A DNA stretch of 64,000 bases from an uncultured Oscillospiraceae bacterium (GTDB taxonomy: Bacteria; Bacillota; Clostridia; Oscillospirales; Oscillospiraceae). The notes under the pieces were generated by a model. That model did no database searches and was not told the DNA's origin. It worked only from the letters and a program-made list of their open reading frames with translations. Of the stretch, positions 9,012 to 19,060 are shown in pieces; position 1 is the first letter of the stretch, and the number at the start of each line of letters is the position of its first letter. Both the position numbers and the translations under genes were made by a program. The DNA lies in contig CAKTGM010000002.1 in NCBI GenBank assembly GCA_934561515.1, forward strand, positions 1 to 64,000, given 5' to 3'.

Positions 9012-9040
9012 TTGACTTTCCGCCGTAGCGGATGTATATT
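9012..9040 (+). promoter_or_regulatory. glnN promoter
   Basis: TTGACT (9012-9017) and TATATT (9035-9040) are 17 bp apart, close to the sigma-70/SigA consensus. This puts the transcript start near 9046-9047, directly in front of the paired hairpins. Confidence 0.82.
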
Positions 9041-9051
9041 TTGCAATGTTA

Positions 9052-9113
9052 AGAGACATTGGCGTCTCGGAGGCAAGTCCTTCCGCAGCGCCGGTGTCTC
9101 TTTTTTATTTTTT
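9052..9113 (+). promoter_or_regulatory. ANTAR-type tandem-hairpin antiterminator overlapping an intrinsic terminator (glnN leader)
   Basis: Hairpin 1 is GAGAC (9053-9057), loop ATTGGC, GTCTC (9064-9068). Its six-base loop has A at position 1 and G at position 4, the ANTAR target rule. Hairpin 2 follows at once: GGAGG (9069-9073), six-base loop CAAGTC, CTTCC (9080-9084), with G at loop position 4 but C at position 1. The competing structure is a terminator: 9052-9065 pairs with 9088-9101 over about 14 bp, including three G-U pairs, and runs into T6-A-T7. The two folds exclude each other. An ANTAR protein holding the hairpins would let RNA polymerase continue into glnN. The binding itself is inferred. 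Confidence 0.82.
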
Positions 9114-9131
9114 TGAAAGGAAGACGCTGCT

Positions 9132-11228
<2,097 letters not shown>

Positions 11229-11243
11229 ATGAGAAGAAAAAAG

Positions 11244-11275
11244 GGCAGCGCCGCAAAAGCGGCGCTTGCCTTGTG
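11244..11275 (+). terminator. hairpin after glnN
   Basis: GGCAGCGCCGC (11244-11254) pairs with GCGGCGCTTGCC (11259-11270) around an AAAA loop, with one bulged T, followed by TTGTG. The weak tail suggests a leaky terminator ahead of purA. Confidence 0.55.
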
Positions 11276-11309
11276 AATGCCGGAATGATATGATGCAGGA
11301 GGTCAATTT

Positions 11310-12584
11310 ATGAAAACTTGTGCCATTGTGGGCATCAACTGGGGCGATGAGGGGAAGGGCCGCATGGTCGATCTGCTCACGCGGGACTATGATATTGTGG
11401 TGCGCTATCAGGGCGGCGGGAACGCAGGGCACACCGTCATCAACGAATACGGGAAATTTGCGCTGCATCTGCTGCCCTCCGGTATCTTCCGGCCCGATGT
11501 GGTCAATATTCTGGGAAACGGCGTTGCGCTGGACATGAAGAGCCTCTGCGGCGAGATGAAAAGCGTCGCCGCAAAGGGCGTGAGCGTGACGCCGGAGAAC
11601 CTGAAGATCAGCGACCGGGCCTCGCTGGTGCTGCCGTGGCACATCTTGCTGGATGAGCTGGAGGAAGAGCGCCTGAAGGACAAAAAGTACGGCTCCACCA
11701 AGCAGGGGATCGCCCCCTTCTATTCCGACAAATACCAGAAAAAGACGATTCAGGCCGGCGAGCTTTTCTATCCGGAATACCTCGTCCGCCATCTGGAGGA
11801 TGTGCTGGAATGGAAGAACCTGACCCTGACTGAAGTCTACGGCGCAAAGCCCTATACCATGGCGCAGCTGTGCGATTATCTGCACACCTATGGGCAGAAG
11901 CTCAGACCCTTCATCTGCGATACCGGCAGCTGGCTGCGCAAGGCGCAGCAGGACGGGAAGAGTATCCTGTTTGAAGCGCAGCTGGGTGCGCTGCGAGATC
12001 TGGATTACGGCATCTATCCCTACACCACCTCGTCCAACGCGGTGGCGGCCTATGCGCCGGTCGGGTCCGGCCTTCCCTCTGCCGGGCTGGATGAAGTCGT
12101 AGGCGTGGTGAAGGCCTACTCCACCTGCGTGGGCGAGGGGCCGTTTGTCTGCGAGTGGTTCGGGCCCGAAGCCGACCGGCTGCGGGAGGCCGGATTTGAG
12201 TACGGCGCAAAAACGGGGCGTCCCCGCCGCGTCGGCCCGCTGGATATCGTCGCCACGCGCTACGGCGTGCAGACGCAGGGGGCTACGTGCATCGCCCTGA
12301 CCAAGCTGGACGTCCTCAGCTATATGGACAAGATCCCCGTCTGCACCAAATATGTGGTCAACGGGGCGGAAACGGATGTGTTTCCCTTCCCCGCAGCGCT
12401 TGAAACGGCGAAGCCCGTTACGGAATATCTGGACGGCTGGCGCTGCGACATCTCCGGCGTCCGCACATGGGAAGCGCTTCCCGAGCAGGCGCGGGCCTAT
12501 GTGGAGTATATCGAAAGGGCCATCGGCTGCCACATCGGATACGTATCCGTCGGCGCGGAGCGGGATGCGTACATCAAGCGGTGA
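11310..12584 (+). CDS. purA: adenylosuccinate synthetase
   Basis: PurA converts IMP and aspartate to adenylosuccinate with GTP, the first step from IMP to AMP. The N-terminal loop NWGDEGKGRMVDLL (about residues 10-23) with the catalytic Asp, GGGNAGHTV, and the C-terminal GRPRRVGPLD motif are all present. Length 424 is normal. ATG 11310 has AGGAGG upstream. purB follows 82 bp later, so the two AMP-branch enzymes probably form one unit. Confidence 0.97.
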   Translation: MKTCAIVGINWGDEGKGRMVDLLTRDYDIVVRYQGGGNAGHTVINEYGKFALHLLPSGIFRPDVVNILGNGVALDMKSLCGEMKSVAAKGVSVTPENLKISDRASLVLPWHILLDELEEERLKDKKYGSTKQGIAPFYSDKYQKKTIQAGELFYPEYLVRHLEDVLEWKNLTLTEVYGAKPYTMAQLCDYLHTYGQKLRPFICDTGSWLRKAQQDGKSILFEAQLGALRDLDYGIYPYTTSSNAVAAYAPVGSGLPSAGLDEVVGVVKAYSTCVGEGPFVCEWFGPEADRLREAGFEYGAKTGRPRRVGPLDIVATRYGVQTQGATCIALTKLDVLSYMDKIPVCTKYVVNGAETDVFPFPAALETAKPVTEYLDGWRCDISGVRTWEALPEQARAYVEYIERAIGCHIGYVSVGAERDAYIKR

Positions 12585-12666
12585 GCGAGGGAAAGGCATG
12601 GCATGAAGAAGGCAGAAGCACGGCAACGGCTATCGCTGAAAAATCAATCGGAGAAAGGTGTCCGCA

Positions 12667-14082
12667 ATGTACGAAACATATGAATCGCCCCTCTCGTCCC
12701 GTTATGCTTCCAAAGAGATGCTGCATCTGTTCTCGCAGAAAAAGCGCATTCAGACATGGCGAAGGCTCTGGACCGCGCTGGCCCGGGCGGAGCACGACCT
12801 CGGCCTGCCCATCACGGCAGAGCAGGTGGCAGAGCTGGAAGCACACGTCGACGATATTGATTTTGAATGCGCCGCGCAGCGGGAAAAGGAAGTGCGGCAT
12901 GACGTGATGGCGCACGTCTATGCCTATGGAAAAGCGGCGCCCGGCGCCGCTGGCGTCATCCATCTGGGCGCTACGAGCTGCTATGTGACCGACAACGGGG
13001 ATCTGATCCTTTACCGGGACGGCCTGCGCCATCTTCGCGGAGAGCTGCTGGGCGTGCTCAGGAATCTTGCCGCCTTCGCAGAGAAATACAAATCGCTGCC
13101 CACCCTCGGATATACCCACTACCAGCCGGCGCAGCTTGTCACCGTGGGCAAGCGGGCGACCCTCTGGATGCAGGATTTCCTCTCCGATCTGGAGGAGCTG
13201 GATCATGTGCTGGCGCACATGAAATTTCTCGGCTGCCGCGGAACCACCGGAACCGAAGCGAGCTTTCTGGACCTCTTTGACGGCGATACGGACAAGATCG
13301 ACCGCATGAACCGCCAGATCAGCGCGGAATTCGGCTTTGCGCGCTGCTTTGACGTCTGCGGGCAGACGTATCCCCGGAAGGTGGACAGCCGCATCCTGAA
13401 CTGCCTGTCCTCCATCGCCCAGAGCGCCTATCGCATGGCAAACGATATCCGCCTTTTGCAGCATGACCGGCAGCTGGAGGAGCCCTTTGAAGAAAAACAG
13501 ATCGGCTCCTCCGCCATGGCGTATAAACGAAACCCCATGCGGAGCGAGCGCATCTGCTCGCTGTCCCGCTATCTCATTTCAGACGCCGCCAACGCCCACA
13601 TGACGGCAGCTGTTCAATGGATGGAGCGCACGCTGGACGACTCTGCCAACCGCCGCATCTCCATGCCGGAGGGCTTCCTCTGCGCCGATGCGATCCTGCG
13701 CCTTTGCAATAATGTGACGCGCGGGCTTGTTATAAACGAAAAGATCATCGACAGGGCCGTTCGGGAATACCTGCCGTTCATCGCCACGGAAAACCTGATG
13801 ATGGAAGCCGTCAAGCGCGGCGGAGACCGGCAGGCGCTGCACGAGGTCATCCGCCGTTGCTCCCTTGCGGCCGCTGCAAAAATGAAGGAAGGGGAGACAT
13901 GCGACCTTCTGCGCCGGCTGGCGGCGGAGCCGGCCTTCGCCATGAGCGAGGAAGACCTTGCCGCCCTGCTGAAGCCGGAGGACTATATCGGCCGCTGCCC
14001 GGAGCAGGTGGATGCGTTCCTGCGCAATGCGGAAGCGGTGCTCGAAGGAGCCTCCGACGAAGTCCCCGACATTGATTTATAG
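12667..14082 (+). CDS. purB: adenylosuccinate lyase
   Basis: PurB splits adenylosuccinate to AMP and fumarate, and acts earlier on SAICAR in IMP synthesis. The fumarase/aspartase-superfamily signature SSAMAYKRNPMRSE is plain, as are HLGATSCYVTDNGDL and TLGYTHYQPAQ. I use ATG 12667 with GGAGAAAGG upstream; an in-frame GTG at 12658 is a weaker alternative. Length 471 is normal. It lies directly downstream of purA. Confidence 0.96.
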   Translation: MYETYESPLSSRYASKEMLHLFSQKKRIQTWRRLWTALARAEHDLGLPITAEQVAELEAHVDDIDFECAAQREKEVRHDVMAHVYAYGKAAPGAAGVIHLGATSCYVTDNGDLILYRDGLRHLRGELLGVLRNLAAFAEKYKSLPTLGYTHYQPAQLVTVGKRATLWMQDFLSDLEELDHVLAHMKFLGCRGTTGTEASFLDLFDGDTDKIDRMNRQISAEFGFARCFDVCGQTYPRKVDSRILNCLSSIAQSAYRMANDIRLLQHDRQLEEPFEEKQIGSSAMAYKRNPMRSERICSLSRYLISDAANAHMTAAVQWMERTLDDSANRRISMPEGFLCADAILRLCNNVTRGLVINEKIIDRAVREYLPFIATENLMMEAVKRGGDRQALHEVIRRCSLAAAAKMKEGETCDLLRRLAAEPAFAMSEEDLAALLKPEDYIGRCPEQVDAFLRNAEAVLEGASDEVPDIDL

Positions 14083-14157
14083 GGAATTTCCCTGCGCTTC
14101 TGCTTTTTCCGGAGTTTGCCGCCCGCATCCCTCGATCGCTTGCCGCCGCCGGCTAAT

Positions 14158-14580
14158 TTACCCCGCCAGGGCTCTGCCGAGCGCGCGGCAGGCTTCCAGC
14201 GCCGCGTCGTCGGGCGTCTCCGTGCAGATCACGCTCTCGCAAACAAGATTAATTCCCACGTCATCACAGTCCTTCTCCCAGCTGCGCATCCACTCGCCAT
14301 CACCCCAGCCGTAGGAGCCGAACAGCGCCACGCGCTTACCGCCGAGGCTTCGCTTACAGGCATCGAACATCGGCTGGAACTCCATTTCCTCCAGCACCTC
14401 GCTGCCCATGGCGGGGCAGCCGAAGGCGATGGCGGCGTAGGCGTTCAGATCGCCGGGCTGTACCTGATCGGGCGTGAGCAGCACAGCCTCTGCGCCCGCG
14501 GCGGTCATGCCCTCGGCAACGGCACGCGCCATCGCCTCCGTATTGCCCGTACCGCTCCAATAAATAACAGCAGTTTTCAT
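14158..14580 (-). CDS. flavodoxin
   Basis: This 140-residue flavodoxin has the FMN phosphate loop SGTGNTEAMA (residues 9-18) and the core FGSYGWGDGEW. Short-chain flavodoxins carry single electrons and commonly replace ferredoxin when iron is scarce. It lies 36 bp downstream of a DUF3793 gene on the same strand, with AAAGGAA before the ATG. The operon start carries a DtxR-like palindrome, so iron repression is the likely control (inferred). Confidence 0.93.
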   Translation of the reverse strand: MKTAVIYWSGTGNTEAMARAVAEGMTAAGAEAVLLTPDQVQPGDLNAYAAIAFGCPAMGSEVLEEMEFQPMFDACKRSLGGKRVALFGSYGWGDGEWMRSWEKDCDDVGINLVCESVICTETPDDAALEACRALGRALAG

Positions 14581-14616
14581 TTTCGTAAATTCCTTTCTTT
14601 TAATAATTTTATATGA

Positions 14617-15168
14617 TCAAACCGCGACGGCCAGCTGCTCAAGCTTCGAGCCGCTTTGCCAGAGTGCGCAGTAGATCTCCGTGCATTTTTTGTATTTTGC
14701 GAACAGCGAGCGCGCCTTTTTCTCGTCGCCGTAGACCTTCCAAAGCCCGGCGCACTTGAAATTGTTCGCGCGGTGGTCGATAAAGCCCTTCACATCCTCC
14801 GGCGGGTAGCTGAGAAACAGGCCCACCTCATGGGGGAACTCTTTGCCCTCGCGGAAGCGGCAGGCAAGCCGCGCCACGCAGCGCGCGCAGCTCTCGTCGC
14901 TGTAGCCCGCCTGACGCAGCAGCGCGGAGGCCTGCGCGTCCCGCAGATCCCGCCGCAGCCCGGCGGGGCGGTAGAGATAAAGGAGCGCCTGCCCCGCCAG
15001 AAAGCGGATCGGCAGCAGGCACAGCCCCTTGGGCGACAGCCGCCGGTTCAGCTGCCGGATGTCGGCGAGCAGCGCCTCGCGGTCCTCGCAGGGGCAGGGA
15101 AACAAGCTCCCCGTCTTGATGCCCGCGAGTGTGGGCGCCCCTTGACGGATCAGAATTTCTTCAGGCAT
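14617..15168 (-). CDS. DUF3793 family protein
   Basis: The 183-residue product shows the DUF3793 pattern: a central RFLAGQALLYLYRP segment, EFPHEVGLFLSYPPEDVKGFI, and a Cys-containing C-terminal half with FKCAGLWKVYGDEKKA. Biochemical function is unknown. In Clostridia the family is often found with feoAB and flavodoxin genes, which points to iron homeostasis. It is first gene of a two-gene operon with flavodoxin. The palindrome at 15202-15217 lies about 35 bp before its ATG, where a repressor would block transcription. No feoAB is present in the window. Confidence 0.85.
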   Translation of the reverse strand: MPEEILIRQGAPTLAGIKTGSLFPCPCEDREALLADIRQLNRRLSPKGLCLLPIRFLAGQALLYLYRPAGLRRDLRDAQASALLRQAGYSDESCARCVARLACRFREGKEFPHEVGLFLSYPPEDVKGFIDHRANNFKCAGLWKVYGDEKKARSLFAKYKKCTEIYCALWQSGSKLEQLAVAV

Positions 15169-15201
15169 TTGATCGTGTCTCCTTGTTTTTTAAGGTAAGC
15201 G

Positions 15202-15217
15202 GTTAGAGATATCTAAC
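15202..15217. promoter_or_regulatory. DtxR/IdeR-like operator before DUF3793-flavodoxin
   Basis: GTTAGA-GATA-TCTAAC forms a perfect 6-bp dyad, sharing its half-site with the longer palindrome at 15445. TTAG/CTAA half-sites are typical of DtxR-family metal repressors. Placement over the presumed promoter of the operon fits repression. Confidence 0.6.
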
Positions 15218-15444
15218 TGCAAGACTTTAGAAAAGCCGCCCATGAGCGGTTTTTAAAGGGGAGGAATCCTTCCCCGCTCGAATAGCGGGAAGCGCCCTCT
15301 GCCTTATTCGCGGTGCAGTCCGGTCGGCAGCGCCCCTTGCGGCCGCTGCCGTCCGGATGCTCAGTAAAACCCATGCGTTAGGAGGGGGATTGCGGTCGGC
15401 GGTCCATGCGCCGGCGCATCCGCGACAAATGCAGCCGGCTGCCT

Positions 15445-15468
15445 GATAGTTAGATACATCTAACTATC
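15445..15468. promoter_or_regulatory. 24-bp DtxR/IdeR-like palindrome
   Basis: Arms GATAGTTAGAT and ATCTAACTATC are perfect 11-bp complements around AC. It contains the same TTAGA/TCTAA core as the operator at 15202. A TATAAA follows on the + strand at 15475, so a promoter here could be metal controlled, although no open frame follows closely. Confidence 0.6.
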
Positions 15469-15571
15469 GCCTGCCTATAAATTACCACAGCCCGGCAGGA
15501 AATGCAAGCACAAATTTGCCCGCCCCCGCAAATGAGGCAACGCCCCTGCCGCACGCCGCGCGCAAAATCTG

Positions 15572-15615
15572 TTGACAAGTGTAACCAACTGTGTTACATT
15601 GTGTTTACAACAGTA
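15572..15615 (+). promoter_or_regulatory. blaI promoter and operator
   Basis: TTGACA (15572-15577) and TACATT (15595-15600) are 17 bp apart. The dyad TGTAAC (15580-15585)/GTTACA (15593-15598) sits inside the promoter. A further TTTAC...GTAAC pair follows. BlaI/MecI repressors bind TACA/TGTA dyads, so this is probably the autoregulatory operator. Confidence 0.75.
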
Positions 15616-15645
15616 ACCAGAAAATGCGGAAAGGAGGACGGGACA

Positions 15646-16026
15646 ATGAATCGATTTGACCTTGCGCCCGCCGAGTGGAACATCATGGCGTGCCTGTGGG
15701 AGCGCGCGCCGCAGACCGGGCGCGAGCTGACCGAGCGGCTGGAAGAAAGCGTCGGCTGGAGCCGCAGCACCACGCTCACGCTGCTGCGGCGCATGGTCGC
15801 CAAGGGCGCGGTGAGCTGCGACACGCAGGGCGCGAAAAACACCTATTCGCCCGCGGTGCGCCGCGAGGACGCGGCGCTCGCCGAAACGGAGACCTTTCTG
15901 GACCGCGTCTATCAGGGAAGCCTTTCGATGATGGTCAGCGCCATGACGCAGAAAAAAGCGGTCTCCAAGGAGGAGCTTGACGAGCTTTACGCGCTGCTGC
16001 GCCAGATGGAGGAGGGAAACAAATGA
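15646..16026 (+). CDS. BlaI/MecI/CopY family repressor
   Basis: A 126-residue winged-helix repressor with the family signature PAEWNIMACLW, the recognition helix VGWSRSTTLTLLRRMVAKGAV and a C-terminal dimer helix (KEELDELYALLRQM). Proteins of this family are cleaved or released when the partner M56 membrane protease is activated. ATG 15646 follows AAGGAGG. Its stop overlaps the start of the M56 gene by 4 bp (ATGA), so the pair is translationally coupled. Confidence 0.93.
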   Translation: MNRFDLAPAEWNIMACLWERAPQTGRELTERLEESVGWSRSTTLTLLRRMVAKGAVSCDTQGAKNTYSPAVRREDAALAETETFLDRVYQGSLSMMVSAMTQKKAVSKEELDELYALLRQMEEGNK

Positions 16027-18641
16027 TACAGTGGATCATTTCATCCTGCGCGCTGCTTCTGGTGGTCATCGCGCTGCGCTATCTGCTGCGCGGGAAGATC
16101 AGCCTGCGGATGCAGTACGCCCTGTGGCTGCTGGTGCTCGTGCGGCTGCTGGTGCCGCTGAGCTTCGGTGCGAGCGGGCTGAGCGTGATGAACGCCGTGC
16201 CCGAGTATGCGCCGCAGCAGAATACGTTCACCCTGCCTGACACGGCGAACGCGCCCGCTGCCGGTATACCGGCGCAGAACGCAGGCGAGCCGCTGCCGCC
16301 GGATCTTGCGCAGGAATTCACCCCTGCGGTGAGCGCGCCGACGGTCAAAACGACCGACTGGGCGAGCATTGCGAAAGCCGCCTGGCGCATCGGCACGGGG
16401 CTTGTGGGGGCTGCGTTCCTCCTTTCAAACCTTCGCTTCGGCGCGCGGCTGCGGCGCTCGCGGCGGCGTGTGGACGCTGCCGGCGTCATGCTGCCCGTCT
16501 ACGAGAGCGGCGCGGCGGTAACGCCCTGCCTCTTCGGCCTGCTGCACCCGAGCATCTATCTTACGCCGGAAACGCTCATGGACGCGCCCGCGCTGCGCTA
16601 TTCGCTCGCGCATGAGCAGACGCACTACTGCCATGGCGACAGCATCTGGGCCGTGCTGCGCGGCGTGTGCCTCGCGCTGCACTGGTACAACCCGCTCGTG
16701 TGGTGGGCGGCGGAGCTTTCCCGCCGCGACGCGGAGCTTGCCTGCGATGAAGCGACGATCCGCCGCCTCGGTGAAGGCGAGCGCGCCGCCTACGGGCGCA
16801 CGCTTCTGCGCATGACGTGCGAAAAGCGCCCCGCGCTGCTCGTCACCGCCACGATGATGACCGACAGCGGCAAGGGCCTGCGCGAGCGCATCACACTGCT
16901 GGTGAAAAAGCCAAGGACCGCGGCCTGTACGGCGCTCGCCCTGCTGCTTGTCGCCTGCCTTTCCGTCGCCTGCACCTTTACCGGCAAGCGGACGGAGCTT
17001 ACCGACCCCTTCGGCAAGGAGTATGAGGTGGCGGAGGTCGTCTATCAGCCGTCCGCTTACAGCTTCACCCTGACGAGCGAGGACGCGCCCGGCTTCCGCA
17101 TCGCTCCGGGCGGCGAGGCCCTCACGGTCGTTGACCGCTCCGGCGACGGCGCGGAGAGCGCCTACGGCCCGCTGGAGGCCTACACGCTCACGAAGGAGAG
17201 CTTTGACGAGCGCTTCCTCGACGTTCAGCGCGGCTGGGCGGGCGGAACATCGGAGGCGGCGAAGCTGCGCCGCGGCAACGAAAAGGCGTGGCACTGCACG
17301 GCCTCGGAGGACCCCGCGTGGCCGGAGGAGATCTACCTTCTCCAGCAAAAGGACGGCACGCTTTACCTCATCATGGGCTATGATTGGGCCACATCGGAGA
17401 ACTTCCCCGACGGGATGCACTCCTTCCGCTGGCTGTTCCGCCTGAGCGAGATTGCCGCGAGCGGGGAGGACGATGCATCCCTCGATGTGCCGCCCGATCG
17501 GATCGCCGATTACTTTGGCGACGGCGCGGCGGCGCAGCGCTATGACGGCGACGGCTGGTATCTCTACATCCCGGATAAGGCATGGAAGAAGACGCGCGGG
17601 GAGGACAGCTGGTACGCCGCCGATGACGAGACCAGCACCCTGCGCGTGGCTAAGAGCTACGACAGCGTGCAGATGATGGAGGACTTCTACCGCGACCTCG
17701 GCTGCACGCTCGAGCAGTACCGCGCTGACGCGGCGCTCAGCGGCCCGTGGCTGTGCTATGACGCATGGACCGGCACGCAGATTGCAAACTATCTCGCCGC
17801 GAACGGCGAAGAGGGCGGCGCCTTTATCGTCTCAATCGCTTGGCAGCCGGACGGCGATCCGCGCGAGGAGAACATCCTGCGCGCGATGGCGCAGAGCTTC
17901 ACGCTTGCGCCGGGGCTGAAGAGCCGCGCAGAAGAACCGGAGGACGAGACCGCGCAGGAGCCGCCGACGGAGACAGAGAACGCGGAAGAGGAGCAGGCGG
18001 CGGAGAAAACGCCCGATGAGCTCCGCGCGGATATCCGCAGGACGGCGCAGATGACCCTCGAGCGGGACGGCGCGCTCTGGTACGTTGCGGACGGTGCGCT
18101 CAGATGCTGCGACGCACGCGGCAGCATCGAGCAGATCTACAAGCTGCCGAGCAGCGAGACCTCCATGGTCATATTGGAAAAGCTCGACAGCTATGACGGC
18201 ATGGTCTGGCTTGTCTACCGCACGGGCGGCGCTGTTATGGGAACCACATGGCAATGCCTTTTTGACAGCGGCACCGGCAAGCTCGCCTATCGCCTTCCCA
18301 ACTGCGCCACATTCCTGATCGACGGGGATACGGTCGTCAAGACAGACAGCTTTGCCGCGCCGGCGCCGAATAATCTGTGGATCTCCCGCAACCGCGGCGA
18401 GACGTGGGCGTCGCTCGGCGACCCGAAGTACATCTACAACCGCGGCTACACCACCACCGATGAGAACGGCGGCTGGACCTACTACACGGTGTCCGATACC
18501 TTCCGGCTGGAGGGCGGATACCTTTATACCGACGGCGTTGACACCTCGACATGGAGCGAGGAAGGGATGCCGATGGACATGGTGCCGCTGCGCGTCGATC
18601 TCGCCACCGGCGAGACGGTCGTACTGAATGCCGCGCCGTAA
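16023..18641 (+). CDS. M56 (BlaR1-like) membrane metallopeptidase with a long extracellular sensor
   Basis: The N-terminal part has membrane helices at about residues 1-25, 35-55, 115-135 and 300-320. The cytosolic zinc-protease motif HEQTH lies at residues 197-201, followed by NPLVWW and ELACDE. This is the M56 domain that inactivates BlaI-type repressors on signal. The rest (about 320-872) is outside the membrane. It is not the penicillin-binding domain of BlaR1. It consists of two related alpha/beta segments, a Glu/Thr/Pro-rich linker (about 630-670) and a beta-rich C-terminal domain with Trp/Asp motifs resembling propeller blades (DGALWYVADGAL). The ligand is unknown, and antibiotic resistance should not be assumed. 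A strong terminator follows. Confidence 0.9.
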   Translation: MIQWIISSCALLLVVIALRYLLRGKISLRMQYALWLLVLVRLLVPLSFGASGLSVMNAVPEYAPQQNTFTLPDTANAPAAGIPAQNAGEPLPPDLAQEFTPAVSAPTVKTTDWASIAKAAWRIGTGLVGAAFLLSNLRFGARLRRSRRRVDAAGVMLPVYESGAAVTPCLFGLLHPSIYLTPETLMDAPALRYSLAHEQTHYCHGDSIWAVLRGVCLALHWYNPLVWWAAELSRRDAELACDEATIRRLGEGERAAYGRTLLRMTCEKRPALLVTATMMTDSGKGLRERITLLVKKPRTAACTALALLLVACLSVACTFTGKRTELTDPFGKEYEVAEVVYQPSAYSFTLTSEDAPGFRIAPGGEALTVVDRSGDGAESAYGPLEAYTLTKESFDERFLDVQRGWAGGTSEAAKLRRGNEKAWHCTASEDPAWPEEIYLLQQKDGTLYLIMGYDWATSENFPDGMHSFRWLFRLSEIAASGEDDASLDVPPDRIADYFGDGAAAQRYDGDGWYLYIPDKAWKKTRGEDSWYAADDETSTLRVAKSYDSVQMMEDFYRDLGCTLEQYRADAALSGPWLCYDAWTGTQIANYLAANGEEGGAFIVSIAWQPDGDPREENILRAMAQSFTLAPGLKSRAEEPEDETAQEPPTETENAEEEQAAEKTPDELRADIRRTAQMTLERDGALWYVADGALRCCDARGSIEQIYKLPSSETSMVILEKLDSYDGMVWLVYRTGGAVMGTTWQCLFDSGTGKLAYRLPNCATFLIDGDTVVKTDSFAAPAPNNLWISRNRGETWASLGDPKYIYNRGYTTTDENGGWTYYTVSDTFRLEGGYLYTDGVDTSTWSEEGMPMDMVPLRVDLATGETVVLNAAP

Positions 18642-18657
18642 AGAAAAAACAGAATCA

Positions 18658-18698
18658 GTAAGCCGCAGGCCGGCAGGCCTGCGGCTTACGCTTTTGCA
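18658..18698 (+). terminator. terminator of the blaI-M56 operon
   Basis: A perfect 14-bp stem (18658-18671 with 18676-18689, loop GGCA) is followed by GCTTTTG. Confidence 0.8.
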
Positions 18699-18707
18699 TA
18701 AAAAAAG

Positions 18708-18751
18708 CACACAGGGATGCGAAAAGTGCCCGCTTTTCGTTTCCCTGTGTG
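18708..18751. terminator. second, long hairpin
   Basis: CACACAGGGA (18708-18717) pairs with TCCCTGTGTG (18742-18751), with an inner GCGAAAAG/CTTTTCGT stem. An A run lies before and TTTT shortly after, so it may act on both strands as a backup terminator. Confidence 0.55.
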
Positions 18752-19060
18752 ACTTTTAGAGAGATGCATGCATATCAAATGGCAAGAAGATATACAATGC
18801 ATGCTGAGGTTGAAACTTATCCTACCATATCGCTGCGCGCTTTGCACGCTTTATCGCGCCAATGCACTTGACTACTTTCCTGCGTTAGTGCATCGGTGCA
18901 CCGGTGTCACGATGCACAAAACAAAAGGGCGCGCAACCGCGTCGTTTTGTTGCATTTGCATAAACCACATGGTAAAATATCTTGCGGCGAGGTGACATGA
19001 CAGACATTGCCCTGCCGCTCCGTGTATTCAGGAGAAATAATTTAGAGAGAGAGGAAACCT
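18752..19060. other. regulatory intergenic region upstream of the YuiF-like transporter
   Basis: No gene is supported here. It contains the inverted repeat at 18888-18917, listed separately, and a weak hairpin built from CAAAAC/GTTTTG (18918-18951). I see no riboswitch or T-box core. Confidence 0.4.
18888..18917. promoter_or_regulatory. operator-like inverted repeat upstream of the transporter gene
   Basis: GTGCATCG (18888-18895) and CGATGCAC (18910-18917) are perfect 8-bp arms, and the overlapping self-palindrome CGGTGCACCG spans 18894-18903. It lies about 145 bp before the transporter start. It is a candidate binding site for the TrpR-like protein encoded convergently at 20387-20707 (inference). 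Confidence 0.5.

Larger units (their letters stand above)
15169..15571. other. non-coding region with iron-box-like palindromes
   Basis: I find no gene on either strand. It holds two related palindromes (15202-15217 and 15445-15468) about 240 bp apart, and small GC-rich hairpins between them. The spacing suggests that a small operator-controlled gene or promoter once lay between them, but nothing recognisable remains. Confidence 0.45.

Noticed and set aside
18768..18995. 75-residue plus-strand frame before the YuiF-like gene
   Set aside because: No ribosome site, odd composition, and it overlaps the operator-like repeat; more likely regulatory DNA.
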